49,987 nucleotides of DNA from the NCBI GenBank assembly GCA_002296525.1, contig DBIA01000026.1, positions 5,468 to 55,454 on the forward strand, read 5' to 3'. Below are positions 16,943 to 25,021 of this stretch, in pieces. Made by a program: the position numbers and the translations under genes. The notes under the pieces are model-generated. The model was given only the letters and a program-made list of their open reading frames with translations. It was not told the DNA's origin and made no database searches. This DNA is from Candidatus Neomicrothrix sp. UBA814 (GTDB taxonomy: Bacteria > Actinomycetota > Acidimicrobiia > Acidimicrobiales > Poriferisodalaceae). Within the stretch, counting starts at the first letter, position 1. Each line of letters begins with the position of its first letter.

Positions 16943-18069
16943 TGGCGGGTCCCTACGAAGGCGTCACTGTAGTAGACACCACCGGGCTTACAGGCGCCTA
17001 CGCAACTCGACTCTTTGCTGGTCTGGGCGCTGAAGTCATTCACCTAGAGCCGCCGCAAGGGTCTGCCCTTCGGCGATTGACGCCCTTCGTCGAGAGTATC
17101 GACCCACCAGAGAGCAGCTTGTGGTGGAGCTATTTAGCCATGGGCACCCACAGCGTCGTTGTCGAACCCGGGGACACGGACTCTATGGAGCAGGTCATCT
17201 CACAAGCAGATGTGCTCTTTGAGGACCAACTCCCCGAACACTCGGGCGTTCCATCAGAAATGATCGACTCCTCCACCATCCGAACCAGAATCTTGCCATT
17301 CGGACTTAGTGGCCCAAAGCGGGGTTGGAAGAGCTCCAACCTTGTGGCCTGGGCCGGGTCAGGAATTCTCTACACGACGGGATTTACCGACCGTCCCCCT
17401 GTCGCTCCTGCAGCTCCTGTTCAGCTTGCTTGCCATGCAGCCGGAGCTTCGGCTCTTGTCGGAACGCTTCTCGCGCTTCGCGTTCGGCGACTCAGCGGCG
17501 TAGCCCAAAACGTTGAGATCTCTATGCAAGAGGCGGCGTTGACGATCGCACCTGAAACCGGGGTGCCCATGTTGCTTGACGACAGAGTGCACAGAGAGCG
17601 CACAGGCAACCGGCGGGACTTAGGTCGACCTTTCGGGTTGTATCCGTGCAGCGACGGTTTCGTTTCCATCATCGTCCTAATGCCAAGGCATTGGGTTGCC
17701 ATGGCAGAGTGGGTCGCCGAGGTAACGGGAAACGAAAGCATCACCGAGCCTGTCTTCGAAGAAAACGCAGTTCGAATTGAGGCTAAAGACCTCATCGACG
17801 AATGGGTCGAAGAGCTCACTAGACAAGGAACTCGCCTTGAGTTGTTCCAAGAGGGTCAACGACGGGGCATACCAATCACTCCCGTTAACACCGTAGATGC
17901 GCTAGTTGACGATCCTCACTTAGAGGCCGCGGAATACTGGTCCTCCACTGAGCTTCACGATGGCCAGACTGTCACAGTGCCTGGTGCTCCCTTTAGAACA
18001 AACGCACAGTGGTGGTCCACCAGCCGTGCACCATTCTTGGGTGAACACACTGAGATGTATATCAACTGA
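16942..18069 (+). CDS. Class III CoA-transferase (CaiB/BaiF family), second paralog
   Basis: CoA-transferase of 375 residues. YEGVTVVDTTGLTGAYATRLFAGLGAEVIHLEPP at the N-terminus is the family fold with degenerate motif spacing. The active-site strand reads NVEISMQEAALT, again with a Glu (residue 197) where formyl-CoA transferase has Asp. GNRRDLGRPFGLYPCSDGFVSI is the usual C-terminal lobe entry. It is less conserved than its partner in the first 100 residues (SSLWWSYLAMGTHSVVVEP in place of the usual NRGKRSV), which fits a structural or regulatory subunit of a two-subunit enzyme. It is the last gene of the acyl-CoA dehydrogenase/HyuAB/CoA-transferase group and ends two bases from the convergent VOC gene. 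Confidence 0.88.
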   Translation: MAGPYEGVTVVDTTGLTGAYATRLFAGLGAEVIHLEPPQGSALRRLTPFVESIDPPESSLWWSYLAMGTHSVVVEPGDTDSMEQVISQADVLFEDQLPEHSGVPSEMIDSSTIRTRILPFGLSGPKRGWKSSNLVAWAGSGILYTTGFTDRPPVAPAAPVQLACHAAGASALVGTLLALRVRRLSGVAQNVEISMQEAALTIAPETGVPMLLDDRVHRERTGNRRDLGRPFGLYPCSDGFVSIIVLMPRHWVAMAEWVAEVTGNESITEPVFEENAVRIEAKDLIDEWVEELTRQGTRLELFQEGQRRGIPITPVNTVDALVDDPHLEAAEYWSSTELHDGQTVTVPGAPFRTNAQWWSTSRAPFLGEHTEMYIN

Positions 18070-18071
18070 CC

Positions 18072-18878
18072 TTACGAAACGACATTGAACCTGAGGCCAC
18101 AAACCTCAATCGTGTGTCCTTCACAACGTAGGCCGAAGTCTGAAGCATTTTTAACCAAAGACATAGGGTCGGCGGCCTTTACATCGATGCCTCCAAGCCC
18201 CTCAGGTCGACCATCGGTAGGTATGACGAATCGGATCGGGCCATCTGTGGTCAATATGGTTGGGTCGTCATAGTCCTGATTGAGAGTTTGCTGAAGTCGG
18301 TCAGCCCACTGTGCAGCTAGACGCCTTGGTTCCGGCGTCTGAATTTCAGCTCCAACAATCGCCTCAATGACTTCGGTGTTGCGATGCTCTTTCCAGTCTT
18401 TTTCCACTGGCCACCAATCGCCGTCGGGTGCCTCCTCGTTCATGCACCAGCGAAGCTCCACCAAGCAGCCAGGCAGATCTTTGGGGTGAATGTGAAGAGC
18501 ATCACTATCAGCTTCACTGATTTCACCACCTGCCACCAGCCTCACCCCTTGACTTTCAAGATGTTGACGGTGCGTCTCATAATCAGATCGGGCGACCTGA
18601 AAAAGGAGCATGTATCCACCGGCGCCTTGACGGCGAGCTATGTAGCGACCACCAGCCGATTCGGGGCCAGGTTTCAAAGGCGACACCAACTCCAAGAACT
18701 GATTCCCAATTGGCATAACGAAGTTCTTAAGTCCGAAGATACTTACACCTGCTTCACGGCCAGGGCGCGTCCCGGGGTCCCTATAGGCAACCTCCAGACC
18801 AAAGACCTCGCGCAACGCTCGTTCCGTCAAGTCGTATTCATTTCCAACCATAGCGACTTGCCGCAGACGTAAATCCAT
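18072..18878 (-). CDS. VOC-superfamily (glyoxalase-like) protein
   Basis: Protein of 268 residues with two vicinal-oxygen-chelate-like halves. The first half starts RLRQVAMVGNEYDLTERALREVFGLEVAYRDPG, the typical beta-alpha-beta opening, and contains GNQFLELVSPLKPGPESAGGRYIARRQGAGGYML. The second half (from ~145) is more divergent. VOC proteins bind a divalent metal and include lyases, dioxygenases and isomerases; this one matches the glyoxalase-like branch often found near acyl-CoA and LLM genes in actinobacteria. Metal ligands cannot be assigned with confidence: a Glu in QFLELVSP is one candidate and HIH in DALHIHPKD another. Its ATG overlaps the stop codon of the upstream LLM gene by one base, so the two are co-translated. 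Confidence 0.78.
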   Translation of the reverse strand: MDLRLRQVAMVGNEYDLTERALREVFGLEVAYRDPGTRPGREAGVSIFGLKNFVMPIGNQFLELVSPLKPGPESAGGRYIARRQGAGGYMLLFQVARSDYETHRQHLESQGVRLVAGGEISEADSDALHIHPKDLPGCLVELRWCMNEEAPDGDWWPVEKDWKEHRNTEVIEAIVGAEIQTPEPRRLAAQWADRLQQTLNQDYDDPTILTTDGPIRFVIPTDGRPEGLGGIDVKAADPMSLVKNASDFGLRCEGHTIEVCGLRFNVVS

Positions 18879-19780
18879 CAGGACCCCTCAAACTCTCTGC
18901 GAAGCGGGGTCAGCACCTCAGCAATGAAAAGGTCCGCTTCTGCCGCTGACGATGGGTTACCGAAATCTAGAACGAAGTGTTCGAATCCAAGTTCAATGAA
19001 ACCAGTCAGCAAGTCGATAAATTCACTTGCTTCGGGTTTCGTGTTTGGTAGGGCACGTTCAATAGTTAACGAAAACTGAATTTCGCTCCGCTCACGTTCC
19101 CCAAGCTCCAGATGCTTGTGCATCACGTTGCATTTACGTTCGAGCGAGTCACGGCTACCTCGCCAGACCGTGTTCCAAATATCTGCTTGACGAGCCGCTA
19201 GAGGTATGCCTATCTGCTCTCCTGAAGTACCCAAACAGACAGGCGGAATCACCTCGGGTCTCGGTGGAGCTGCCGCGCCGTCAATGGCGAAGAGATCTCC
19301 CTCAAATCGGGGCTCATCTTGGGACCACATCAGCCTGCAAATCTCTATGGTTTCTTCCAACTGCTTGAAACGGACGCTTGGCTTTGGAAACTCATAGCCG
19401 TAGGACTGGTATTCCTCTTCTCGCCAACCAGCACCAATGCCCAAAATAAACCGGTTTCCGCTAAGAAACTGGAGCGTGCTTGCCATCTTTGCCGTCAGGG
19501 CAGGTGGCCGATAGCCCACACCCAATACGTGGTGGCATAAGTCGACATCAGGGAATTTCGCAGCACACCAAGTCAAAGTCGTCCAAGCTTCAAGAAACGG
19601 ATCTGTCTTTTGGTCGAAGCCATAGAAGTGGTCTGCTATCCACAAACTGTCGAACTGTTCGGTCACCTCGGGCAAAACGTGGTCACACTGGTATTGCACA
19701 ATTGGCTGATAGTCGCTCCACTTATTCCCAATCACGGGGGAAAGCCATCCAAAACTGAGCCCTTGAGAGCTAGCAGCCAT
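18878..19780 (-). CDS. LLM-class oxidoreductase, probably F420-dependent
   Basis: Luciferase-like TIM-barrel protein of 300 residues. FDSLWIADHFYGFDQ (~43-57) and LSGNRFILGIGAGWREEEYQSYGYEFP (~104-130) are the landmarks; GIGAGWxxxEYxxYGxxFP is the signature of F420-dependent LLM oxidoreductases in actinobacteria and chloroflexi, distinct from the first LLM gene in this window. Substrates of this branch are mostly unknown (alcohols, imines, hydride transfer steps). AAGGG ends eight bases before ATG. It lies 29 bases after ilvE and overlaps the VOC gene, giving an ilvE-LLM-VOC series on the minus strand. Confidence 0.85.
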   Translation of the reverse strand: MAASSQGLSFGWLSPVIGNKWSDYQPIVQYQCDHVLPEVTEQFDSLWIADHFYGFDQKTDPFLEAWTTLTWCAAKFPDVDLCHHVLGVGYRPPALTAKMASTLQFLSGNRFILGIGAGWREEEYQSYGYEFPKPSVRFKQLEETIEICRLMWSQDEPRFEGDLFAIDGAAAPPRPEVIPPVCLGTSGEQIGIPLAARQADIWNTVWRGSRDSLERKCNVMHKHLELGERERSEIQFSLTIERALPNTKPEASEFIDLLTGFIELGFEHFVLDFGNPSSAAEADLFIAEVLTPLRREFEGS

Positions 19781-19809
19781 CCCAGCACCCTTCGCGACGC
19801 CTCACCGCA

Positions 19810-20835
19810 TCAACTTTGAACGGCGGTACGCCAACCATGGGCGTCATCTCCACTGCCATTTTGGATCGCAACCAAACTTTCTCGGAGTCGAAGGGTGTTG
19901 CTTCCCGGTTCCCCATCACCGAAGATAATTTGCGAGTCGCCTCGCAAGACTGTTCCGACCGGTGACAAAACTGCCGCCGTGCCTGACAGAAACGCTTCGC
20001 CTCGCGCCGCCCAATCCTGGAGTTCGTCGAGTTCAATGGGTCGTTCTTCCACCTCATAACCCAAGTCATTTGCTAGAGCGAGCACCGAAGACCGCGTTAC
20101 GCCATGCAAGAAAGAGCTATCTAACTGGCGAGTAACCACTCGTTTATTGTCGGCAAGGAAGAAATTGGCGGCACCCGTTTCGGTAATGTCACCGCCAGTC
20201 GCGAAGAGTATTTGATCAACCGCAGCGTTCTCTGCCATAGCGTCCAAAGTGGGTGACAACGCCATCGCGTAATTCGCACCTGACTTCACCATTCCGAACT
20301 GGGGCGTGGTGCGAGGAATCTCTTCCTCTATCAGCAGGGTCAGAGGCCTGACCCCGCCCTTAAAGTAATCACCAACTGGGCAGTTCACCACGAAAAGCAG
20401 CGCCTCGGATGATGGCGTCGCAGCAGCCCCAATATTTGGTTCTGTACCGATAAGGGTTGGTCTTATGTAAAGGGACCCAGGAGCCGGGGGAACCTCGTCA
20501 ACATTTGCCTCCACCGTGTCAATAATCATCTGACGGAGAACGGTCGCGTCCGGAATCGGGAGTCTCAGCAGAGAAGCGCTCTGACACATACGGGCGACAT
20601 GGTCATCAAGGCGGAAAATCGCTAGTGAACCGTCGACCTGCCAGTGAGCCTTTAAACCTTCGAATATCGCGCTCCCATAATGCAGTGCATGGGCCGCTGG
20701 GCTCAACGTGAAGTCACCGTATGGTTCGACTTTACCCCCGTATCCATAGACGCCATCAGCAGTGGGCGCAGTGGCCATCCAGTCGCAAAAGACTGTGCCA
20801 AACGGCACCGTCATGGGATCGGGCTTTTCACTCAT
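19810..20835 (-). CDS. ilvE: Branched-chain amino acid aminotransferase
   Basis: PLP fold-type IV aminotransferase, 341 residues, interconverting Leu/Ile/Val and their 2-oxo acids. HYGSAIFEGLKAHWQVDGSLAIFRLDDH (52-79) is the N-terminal motif, SLYIRPTLIGTEPNIG (121-136) the substrate loop, and Lys184 in GMVKSGANYA binds PLP. GDITETGAANFF and SGTAAVLSPVGTV are the cofactor phosphate and C-terminal motifs. ATG 20835 has GGAG eight bases upstream. It is the first of three minus-strand genes with LLM and VOC proteins. Together with the nearby branched-chain-type carboxylase operon it could serve Leu/Ile/Val catabolism, but biosynthesis is equally possible. Confidence 0.95.
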   Translation of the reverse strand: MSEKPDPMTVPFGTVFCDWMATAPTADGVYGYGGKVEPYGDFTLSPAAHALHYGSAIFEGLKAHWQVDGSLAIFRLDDHVARMCQSASLLRLPIPDATVLRQMIIDTVEANVDEVPPAPGSLYIRPTLIGTEPNIGAAATPSSEALLFVVNCPVGDYFKGGVRPLTLLIEEEIPRTTPQFGMVKSGANYAMALSPTLDAMAENAAVDQILFATGGDITETGAANFFLADNKRVVTRQLDSSFLHGVTRSSVLALANDLGYEVEERPIELDELQDWAARGEAFLSGTAAVLSPVGTVLRGDSQIIFGDGEPGSNTLRLRESLVAIQNGSGDDAHGWRTAVQS

Positions 20836-20938
20836 GGCATCTCCATTCAGAGTTGAAACTTTACCTCACCGCGAAGCGGGGAAGATCAGATTTAGATTGG
20901 AATCATCACTCGATACGACTTTGAGGCCGTCTGTCCCC

Positions 20939-20944
20939 TACCTT
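20939..20944 (+). promoter_or_regulatory. -10 element (TACCTT) for the FadB-like gene
   Basis: TACCTT ends exactly six bases before ATG 20951, again the leaderless geometry. No ribosome site is present. The -35 is not recognisable. The region 20836-20950 also has the ilvE start in the opposite direction and a short CCGC-GAA-GCGG stem. Confidence 0.4.
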
Positions 20945-20950
20945 GTGCAT

Positions 20951-23026
20951 ATGACTCAACTTTCCCAGTCTGTACGACTTGACTTTGAAGACGACATTGC
21001 GATTATCCGTGTCGAGAATCCACCAGTAAACGCACTCAGCTTCCACGTCCGACAGGGCCTTTTGGATGGCGTCACTGAGGCGGAAAAGAGCGACGCTACC
21101 GCCATAGTCCTTATTTGCGAAGGACGCACGTTTATCGCCGGAGCAGACATCACCGAATTCTCAGGTAAGCCTCAGCCGCCCTCCCTTCAAGAAGCGCAAG
21201 ATGCTATGGAGAACTGCTCCAAACCCGTCATAGCCGCTGTGCACGGCACCGCACTAGGTGGAGGGCTAGAGGTTGCCTTGTGCGCCCACTACCGAGTCGG
21301 AGTCACCTCCAGTCAATACGGGCTTCCCGAAGTAAAACTAGGTCTCTTACCCGGAGCCGGCGGCACTCAACGTTTACCTCGCATCACCGGTGCAGCCAAG
21401 GCACTCCAAATGATGACGAGCGGTGATCCGATACCGGCAGACGAGGCCCTTGCTTGCGGCCTGATAGACGAGATTGTTGACGACCTGGAGCAGGGCGCTG
21501 TGGCTTTCGCTCGACGGGCGGTTTCTGAGCAAATGCCCCTCCTGCGAATCCGCGATAGAAACGACAAGCTAGCTGATACCCCACCGTCTCTCTTTGATGA
21601 CTTTCGCGCGGGTATCGCCCGAAAAACTCGCGGTTTTCTAGCCCCCGAATACAACATTCGTTGCATTGAAGCTGCAGTAAATCTTGACTTTGAAGACGGA
21701 TTGAAACGCGAGCAGGAATTGTTTCGTGACCTAATGACAGGCACGCAATCAAAGGCTCAGCAGTACTACTTCTTTGCCGAACGGGCGGCGCTCAAGATCC
21801 CGGGGCTTCCCAAAGAGACCGAACCGGTGGACATCGCCCGCTGCGGCATCCTTGGGGCCGGAACAATGGGCGGGGGCATAGCAATGAACTTCGCGAACGT
21901 CGGAATTCCCGTGACCATCGTCGAACGAGACCAGGAATCGCTTGATCGAGGCCTGGCAGTTGTGCGCGCCAACTACGAAAGAACTGCTGCTCGAGGCGGC
22001 ATCACCAGCGACGACGTCGAGACTCGCATGGGTCTCATATCTGGTTCCACCGATATGGGCAACTTTGCAGACTGCGATCTGGTCATCGAGGCAGTGTTCG
22101 AAAACATGGACCTTAAGAAATCTATCTTCGCTGAGCTAGACGCAATTTGTAAGTCCGGCGCGATTTTGGCTTCAAATACCTCGGCACTAGACATCAATGA
22201 AATCGCTTCAGCGACCAGCCGCCCTGAAGCCGTCATCGGGATGCACTTCTTTTCACCAGCAAACGTTATGAAGATGCTTGAGGTAGTACGCGGAGACGCA
22301 ACCTCCGATATCGCAATCACGACTGCCATGAAGATCGGCCGTTCAATCGGCAAAACACCGGTGTTGTGTGGCGTATGTCACGGCTTCGTGGGCAACAGAA
22401 TGCTGTTCATGCGGGGAATAGAAGCGGAAAAGATGATTCTTGAGGGCGCTGCCCCTTCTCGCGTCGATCAGGTCCTTTTCGATTTTGGTCTACCAATGGG
22501 ACCATTCGCCATGAGTGATCTAGCAGGTCTAGACATCGGATGGGACGAAACCACCTCATCAGGCGCCACCGTCAGGGAACTTTTATGCGAAAGCGGCCGC
22601 AGAGGCCAAAAAAACGGCCGAGGCTATTACACGTATGACCCCGATACGCGCGCCGCTACCCCCGACCCAGAGGTAGAAGAGATCATCGCAGCTTTTGCCG
22701 AACGTCAGGGCATAGAACGACGCGAAATCAGCGACCAGGAAATTCTCGAACGCTGCCTGTACCCGATGGTCAATGAGGGCGCCAAAATTCTTTCTGAAGA
22801 AATCGCTATTCGGGGAAGCGATGTCGATGTTGTCTGGATCAACGGATACGGGTGGCCCATGTACACCGGCGGCCCAATGTTTTGGGCAGATACGATCGGG
22901 TTGGAAGAAGTAGCGGAACGAATTAACCACTACGCATCTACTATCGGTGGCGCCCACTGGTCAATCTCACCACTGATCGAGCAACTAGTTTCCGAACAAG
23001 GTTCACTAAGCACGTATACGAATTGA
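20951..23026 (+). CDS. Fused enoyl-CoA hydratase/3-hydroxyacyl-CoA dehydrogenase
   Basis: Bifunctional beta-oxidation enzyme of 691 residues, performing hydration of enoyl-CoA and NAD-dependent oxidation of 3-hydroxyacyl-CoA. The crotonase domain (1-~190) has AGADITEF at 63-70, oxyanion loop GTALGGGLE with Glu107, and LPEVKLGLLPGAGG with Glu127; these match the two catalytic glutamates of FadB. The dehydrogenase domain has the NAD loop GAGTMGGG at ~300, catalytic His in MHFFSPAN at ~432, GFVGNRML, and two C-terminal helical repeats. The size and domain order match the peroxisomal-bifunctional-enzyme type. ATG 20951 is used because the extra upstream residues would overlap ilvE. No thiolase is adjacent. 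The next gene begins 9 bases on. Confidence 0.93.
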   Translation: MTQLSQSVRLDFEDDIAIIRVENPPVNALSFHVRQGLLDGVTEAEKSDATAIVLICEGRTFIAGADITEFSGKPQPPSLQEAQDAMENCSKPVIAAVHGTALGGGLEVALCAHYRVGVTSSQYGLPEVKLGLLPGAGGTQRLPRITGAAKALQMMTSGDPIPADEALACGLIDEIVDDLEQGAVAFARRAVSEQMPLLRIRDRNDKLADTPPSLFDDFRAGIARKTRGFLAPEYNIRCIEAAVNLDFEDGLKREQELFRDLMTGTQSKAQQYYFFAERAALKIPGLPKETEPVDIARCGILGAGTMGGGIAMNFANVGIPVTIVERDQESLDRGLAVVRANYERTAARGGITSDDVETRMGLISGSTDMGNFADCDLVIEAVFENMDLKKSIFAELDAICKSGAILASNTSALDINEIASATSRPEAVIGMHFFSPANVMKMLEVVRGDATSDIAITTAMKIGRSIGKTPVLCGVCHGFVGNRMLFMRGIEAEKMILEGAAPSRVDQVLFDFGLPMGPFAMSDLAGLDIGWDETTSSGATVRELLCESGRRGQKNGRGYYTYDPDTRAATPDPEVEEIIAAFAERQGIERREISDQEILERCLYPMVNEGAKILSEEIAIRGSDVDVVWINGYGWPMYTGGPMFWADTIGLEEVAERINHYASTIGGAHWSISPLIEQLVSEQGSLSTYTN

Positions 23027-23035
23027 TACCCAACT

Positions 23036-24205
23036 ATGCCAACTGACTTTTGCGAGCTAGCCAACAGCTACGTGGCCGAGCTACGGGCACGCGGCCGAGA
23101 AATCGATGCAGCTCGAAAACTTCCGCAAGACATCGCGGACCGACTCGCCGAGGACGGCTTTTACCGCCTCTGCACACCACAAGAAATTGGCGGCGTCGGA
23201 GCATCACCGGAAGAATTAGCTCTTGTTTGCGAAGCACTGGCTGCCGGTAATGGTTCGGTAGCTTGGTGTGTGTTCATCGGAGCAACGTCCCAATACATGT
23301 TTCCGGCCGCCTCACCGACGCTCCTCGCGGAACTAACAGAATCCTCAAATCTCATTACCAGTGGGGTGTTCGCATATTCCGGCACGGCCACAAAAACTGA
23401 TTCATCAGGTGAGAACTGGAGCATCAGCGGCCATTGGGACTGGGGGTCGGGCTGCCTCAATGCCGGATGGATCTCCGGGGGCGTGATCTTGTGCGCCGAA
23501 AACGGTGAACCACTGCTCGACTCCAATGACCGACCCACTGAAGCTCGCGCCTTTTTTCGACCCGACGAAATAAACGTCCTTGACAACTGGCACACGACTG
23601 GGCTGCGCGGTTCCGGCTCCAACTCTTTCACCGCAGACAATGTCACATTGGATAGCTACCGAATAGCGACCGTCGAAGCACTTAGGTCATCCCCTCTTTC
23701 GCAATTACCGATTTACCGGTTCCCCCGCTTTGGGTATCTGGCGTTACCCATCGGAGCGATTGCCCTCGGAATGGCTCGCGACGCGATCGATGAAGCTTTG
23801 GGCGTCGCAAAGTCCAAAACCCCAACTGGTTCTGCTCGAACGCTCGCTGCTCGCCCCGCATTCCAACGAGACGTTGCCGCAGCGGACGCCTCACTCCGCG
23901 CCGCTAGAGCTTCCTTCTACGGTGACATTTCAACAGCCTGGACAGAGGCACAGCAAGGCGAAGGTTCCCTAGAAACACGAAGACTTCTTCGCACCTCAAC
24001 AGCCCACGCCGTCGCGACCTCAATCGACGTCATCGACCGAATGTATACAACGGTTGGCGGCACCTCTGTTTACGAAGAATCAGCTCTTCAGCGCCACTTC
24101 CGTGACGTCCACGTCGCTTCGCAACACATGATGGTCGCCGAACCCGTCCTAGAACTAGCTGGACGCGTAATGACGGGCGTCGACAACAACGCACCCGGGT
24201 TATAA
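23036..24205 (+). CDS. Acyl-CoA-dehydrogenase-fold flavin monooxygenase (HsaA/HpaB-large-like)
   Basis: Protein of 389 residues of the acyl-CoA dehydrogenase fold, but of the group D two-component monooxygenase branch that uses FMNH2/FADH2 delivered by a reductase (for example HsaA in steroid catabolism). GNGSVAWCVFIGATSQYMFP (~74-93), ISGHWDWGSGCLNAGWISGG (~126-145) and GLRGSGSNSFTADNV are the marks. The YEGTSE catalytic Glu motif of dehydrogenases is absent; the C-terminal stretch is TTVGGTSVYEESALQRHFRDVH, as in HsaA relatives. No reductase gene lies beside it, so it would borrow one encoded elsewhere. It follows the FadB-like gene by 9 bases. Substrate unknown; phenols, flavonoids, sulfonates and heterocycles are used by different family members. 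Confidence 0.82.
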   Translation: MPTDFCELANSYVAELRARGREIDAARKLPQDIADRLAEDGFYRLCTPQEIGGVGASPEELALVCEALAAGNGSVAWCVFIGATSQYMFPAASPTLLAELTESSNLITSGVFAYSGTATKTDSSGENWSISGHWDWGSGCLNAGWISGGVILCAENGEPLLDSNDRPTEARAFFRPDEINVLDNWHTTGLRGSGSNSFTADNVTLDSYRIATVEALRSSPLSQLPIYRFPRFGYLALPIGAIALGMARDAIDEALGVAKSKTPTGSARTLAARPAFQRDVAAADASLRAARASFYGDISTAWTEAQQGEGSLETRRLLRTSTAHAVATSIDVIDRMYTTVGGTSVYEESALQRHFRDVHVASQHMMVAEPVLELAGRVMTGVDNNAPGL

Positions 24206-24242
24206 GAATCAGAACAATGAACCTTAGAAACGTCCTCTAGCG

Positions 24243-25013
24243 ATGAGCCAACCGAACACTCTTGGCGAGTTCTCTTTGAACTCAACACCGACTCCTGCAA
24301 GTGACCTTGAGGCCGAACGACTGACCCGAAAACGCGAAGCGGCCTTGGGTTACCGAATTATGGCTTCCTGGGGTTGGGGCGCGGATGGTTCGGGCCACAT
24401 CACAGCTCGCGACCCTGAGCACACTGATTGTTTTTGGCTACTTGCCTACGGCATCCCCTTCGACCAGGCAACTGTCAACAACTTGGTCCTCGTTAACGAA
24501 CAGGGAGAAGTCATCCAAGGAAATGGCGAGATCAACCCGGCAGCCTTTTACATTCATGCACCAATCCACGCTCACCGCCCAGACGTCATCGGCGCAATCC
24601 ACGCCCACACACCTTATGGCACCCCCTACTCTGCATTGGCAGAGCCGTTAGCGATGAGCAGTCAAGAGGCAGCCGCCTTTTATCAACTTCAGAGCGTCTT
24701 CCATGGAGAAGAAGTGAATGTGACCGACCTCGCTACGGGGCAGCGAATAGCAGAGGCGCTCGGCCCCGGCCGCTTGGTAGTTCTGGCCAACCACGGGTTT
24801 CTGACTGTCGGTTCCTCAGTTGCCTCTGCGGTCGGGTTTTATCTCAACGCGGAGAGAGCCGCAGAAGTGTGTATCAAAGCACCGTTAGGCCGAGAGATAA
24901 GTCCCGAATCCGCGGCCAAGGCGCATGAATCAGTTGGACCAGAACTCCACGGCTGGCACGTGTTCCAGTGGCTTGTCCGTTCCCGCCTAAGCGATCCCTG
25001 CGCAGTAGGTTGA
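24243..25013 (+). CDS. Class II aldolase/adducin-like protein
   Basis: Zinc-dependent class II aldolase/adducin-fold protein, 256 residues. Metal-binding histidines are seen in GAIHAHTPYGTPYS (~117-131) and LVVLANHGFLTVGSS (~176-190), and HITARDP near residue 52 is the family N-terminal motif. The neighbourhood GEINPAAFYIHAPIHAHRPD is typical of the subset annotated as decarboxylases or epimerase/aldolases acting on small oxo or hydroxy acids. The N-terminal ~25 residues are unconserved. It follows the monooxygenase by 37 bases and precedes the flavoprotein by 8, which supports a four-gene plus-strand operon. An aldolase cleaving a hydroxylated intermediate after the monooxygenase is a possible reading, not shown. 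Confidence 0.87.
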   Translation: MSQPNTLGEFSLNSTPTPASDLEAERLTRKREAALGYRIMASWGWGADGSGHITARDPEHTDCFWLLAYGIPFDQATVNNLVLVNEQGEVIQGNGEINPAAFYIHAPIHAHRPDVIGAIHAHTPYGTPYSALAEPLAMSSQEAAAFYQLQSVFHGEEVNVTDLATGQRIAEALGPGRLVVLANHGFLTVGSSVASAVGFYLNAERAAEVCIKAPLGREISPESAAKAHESVGPELHGWHVFQWLVRSRLSDPCAVG

Positions 25014-25021
25014 TCAGAAGC

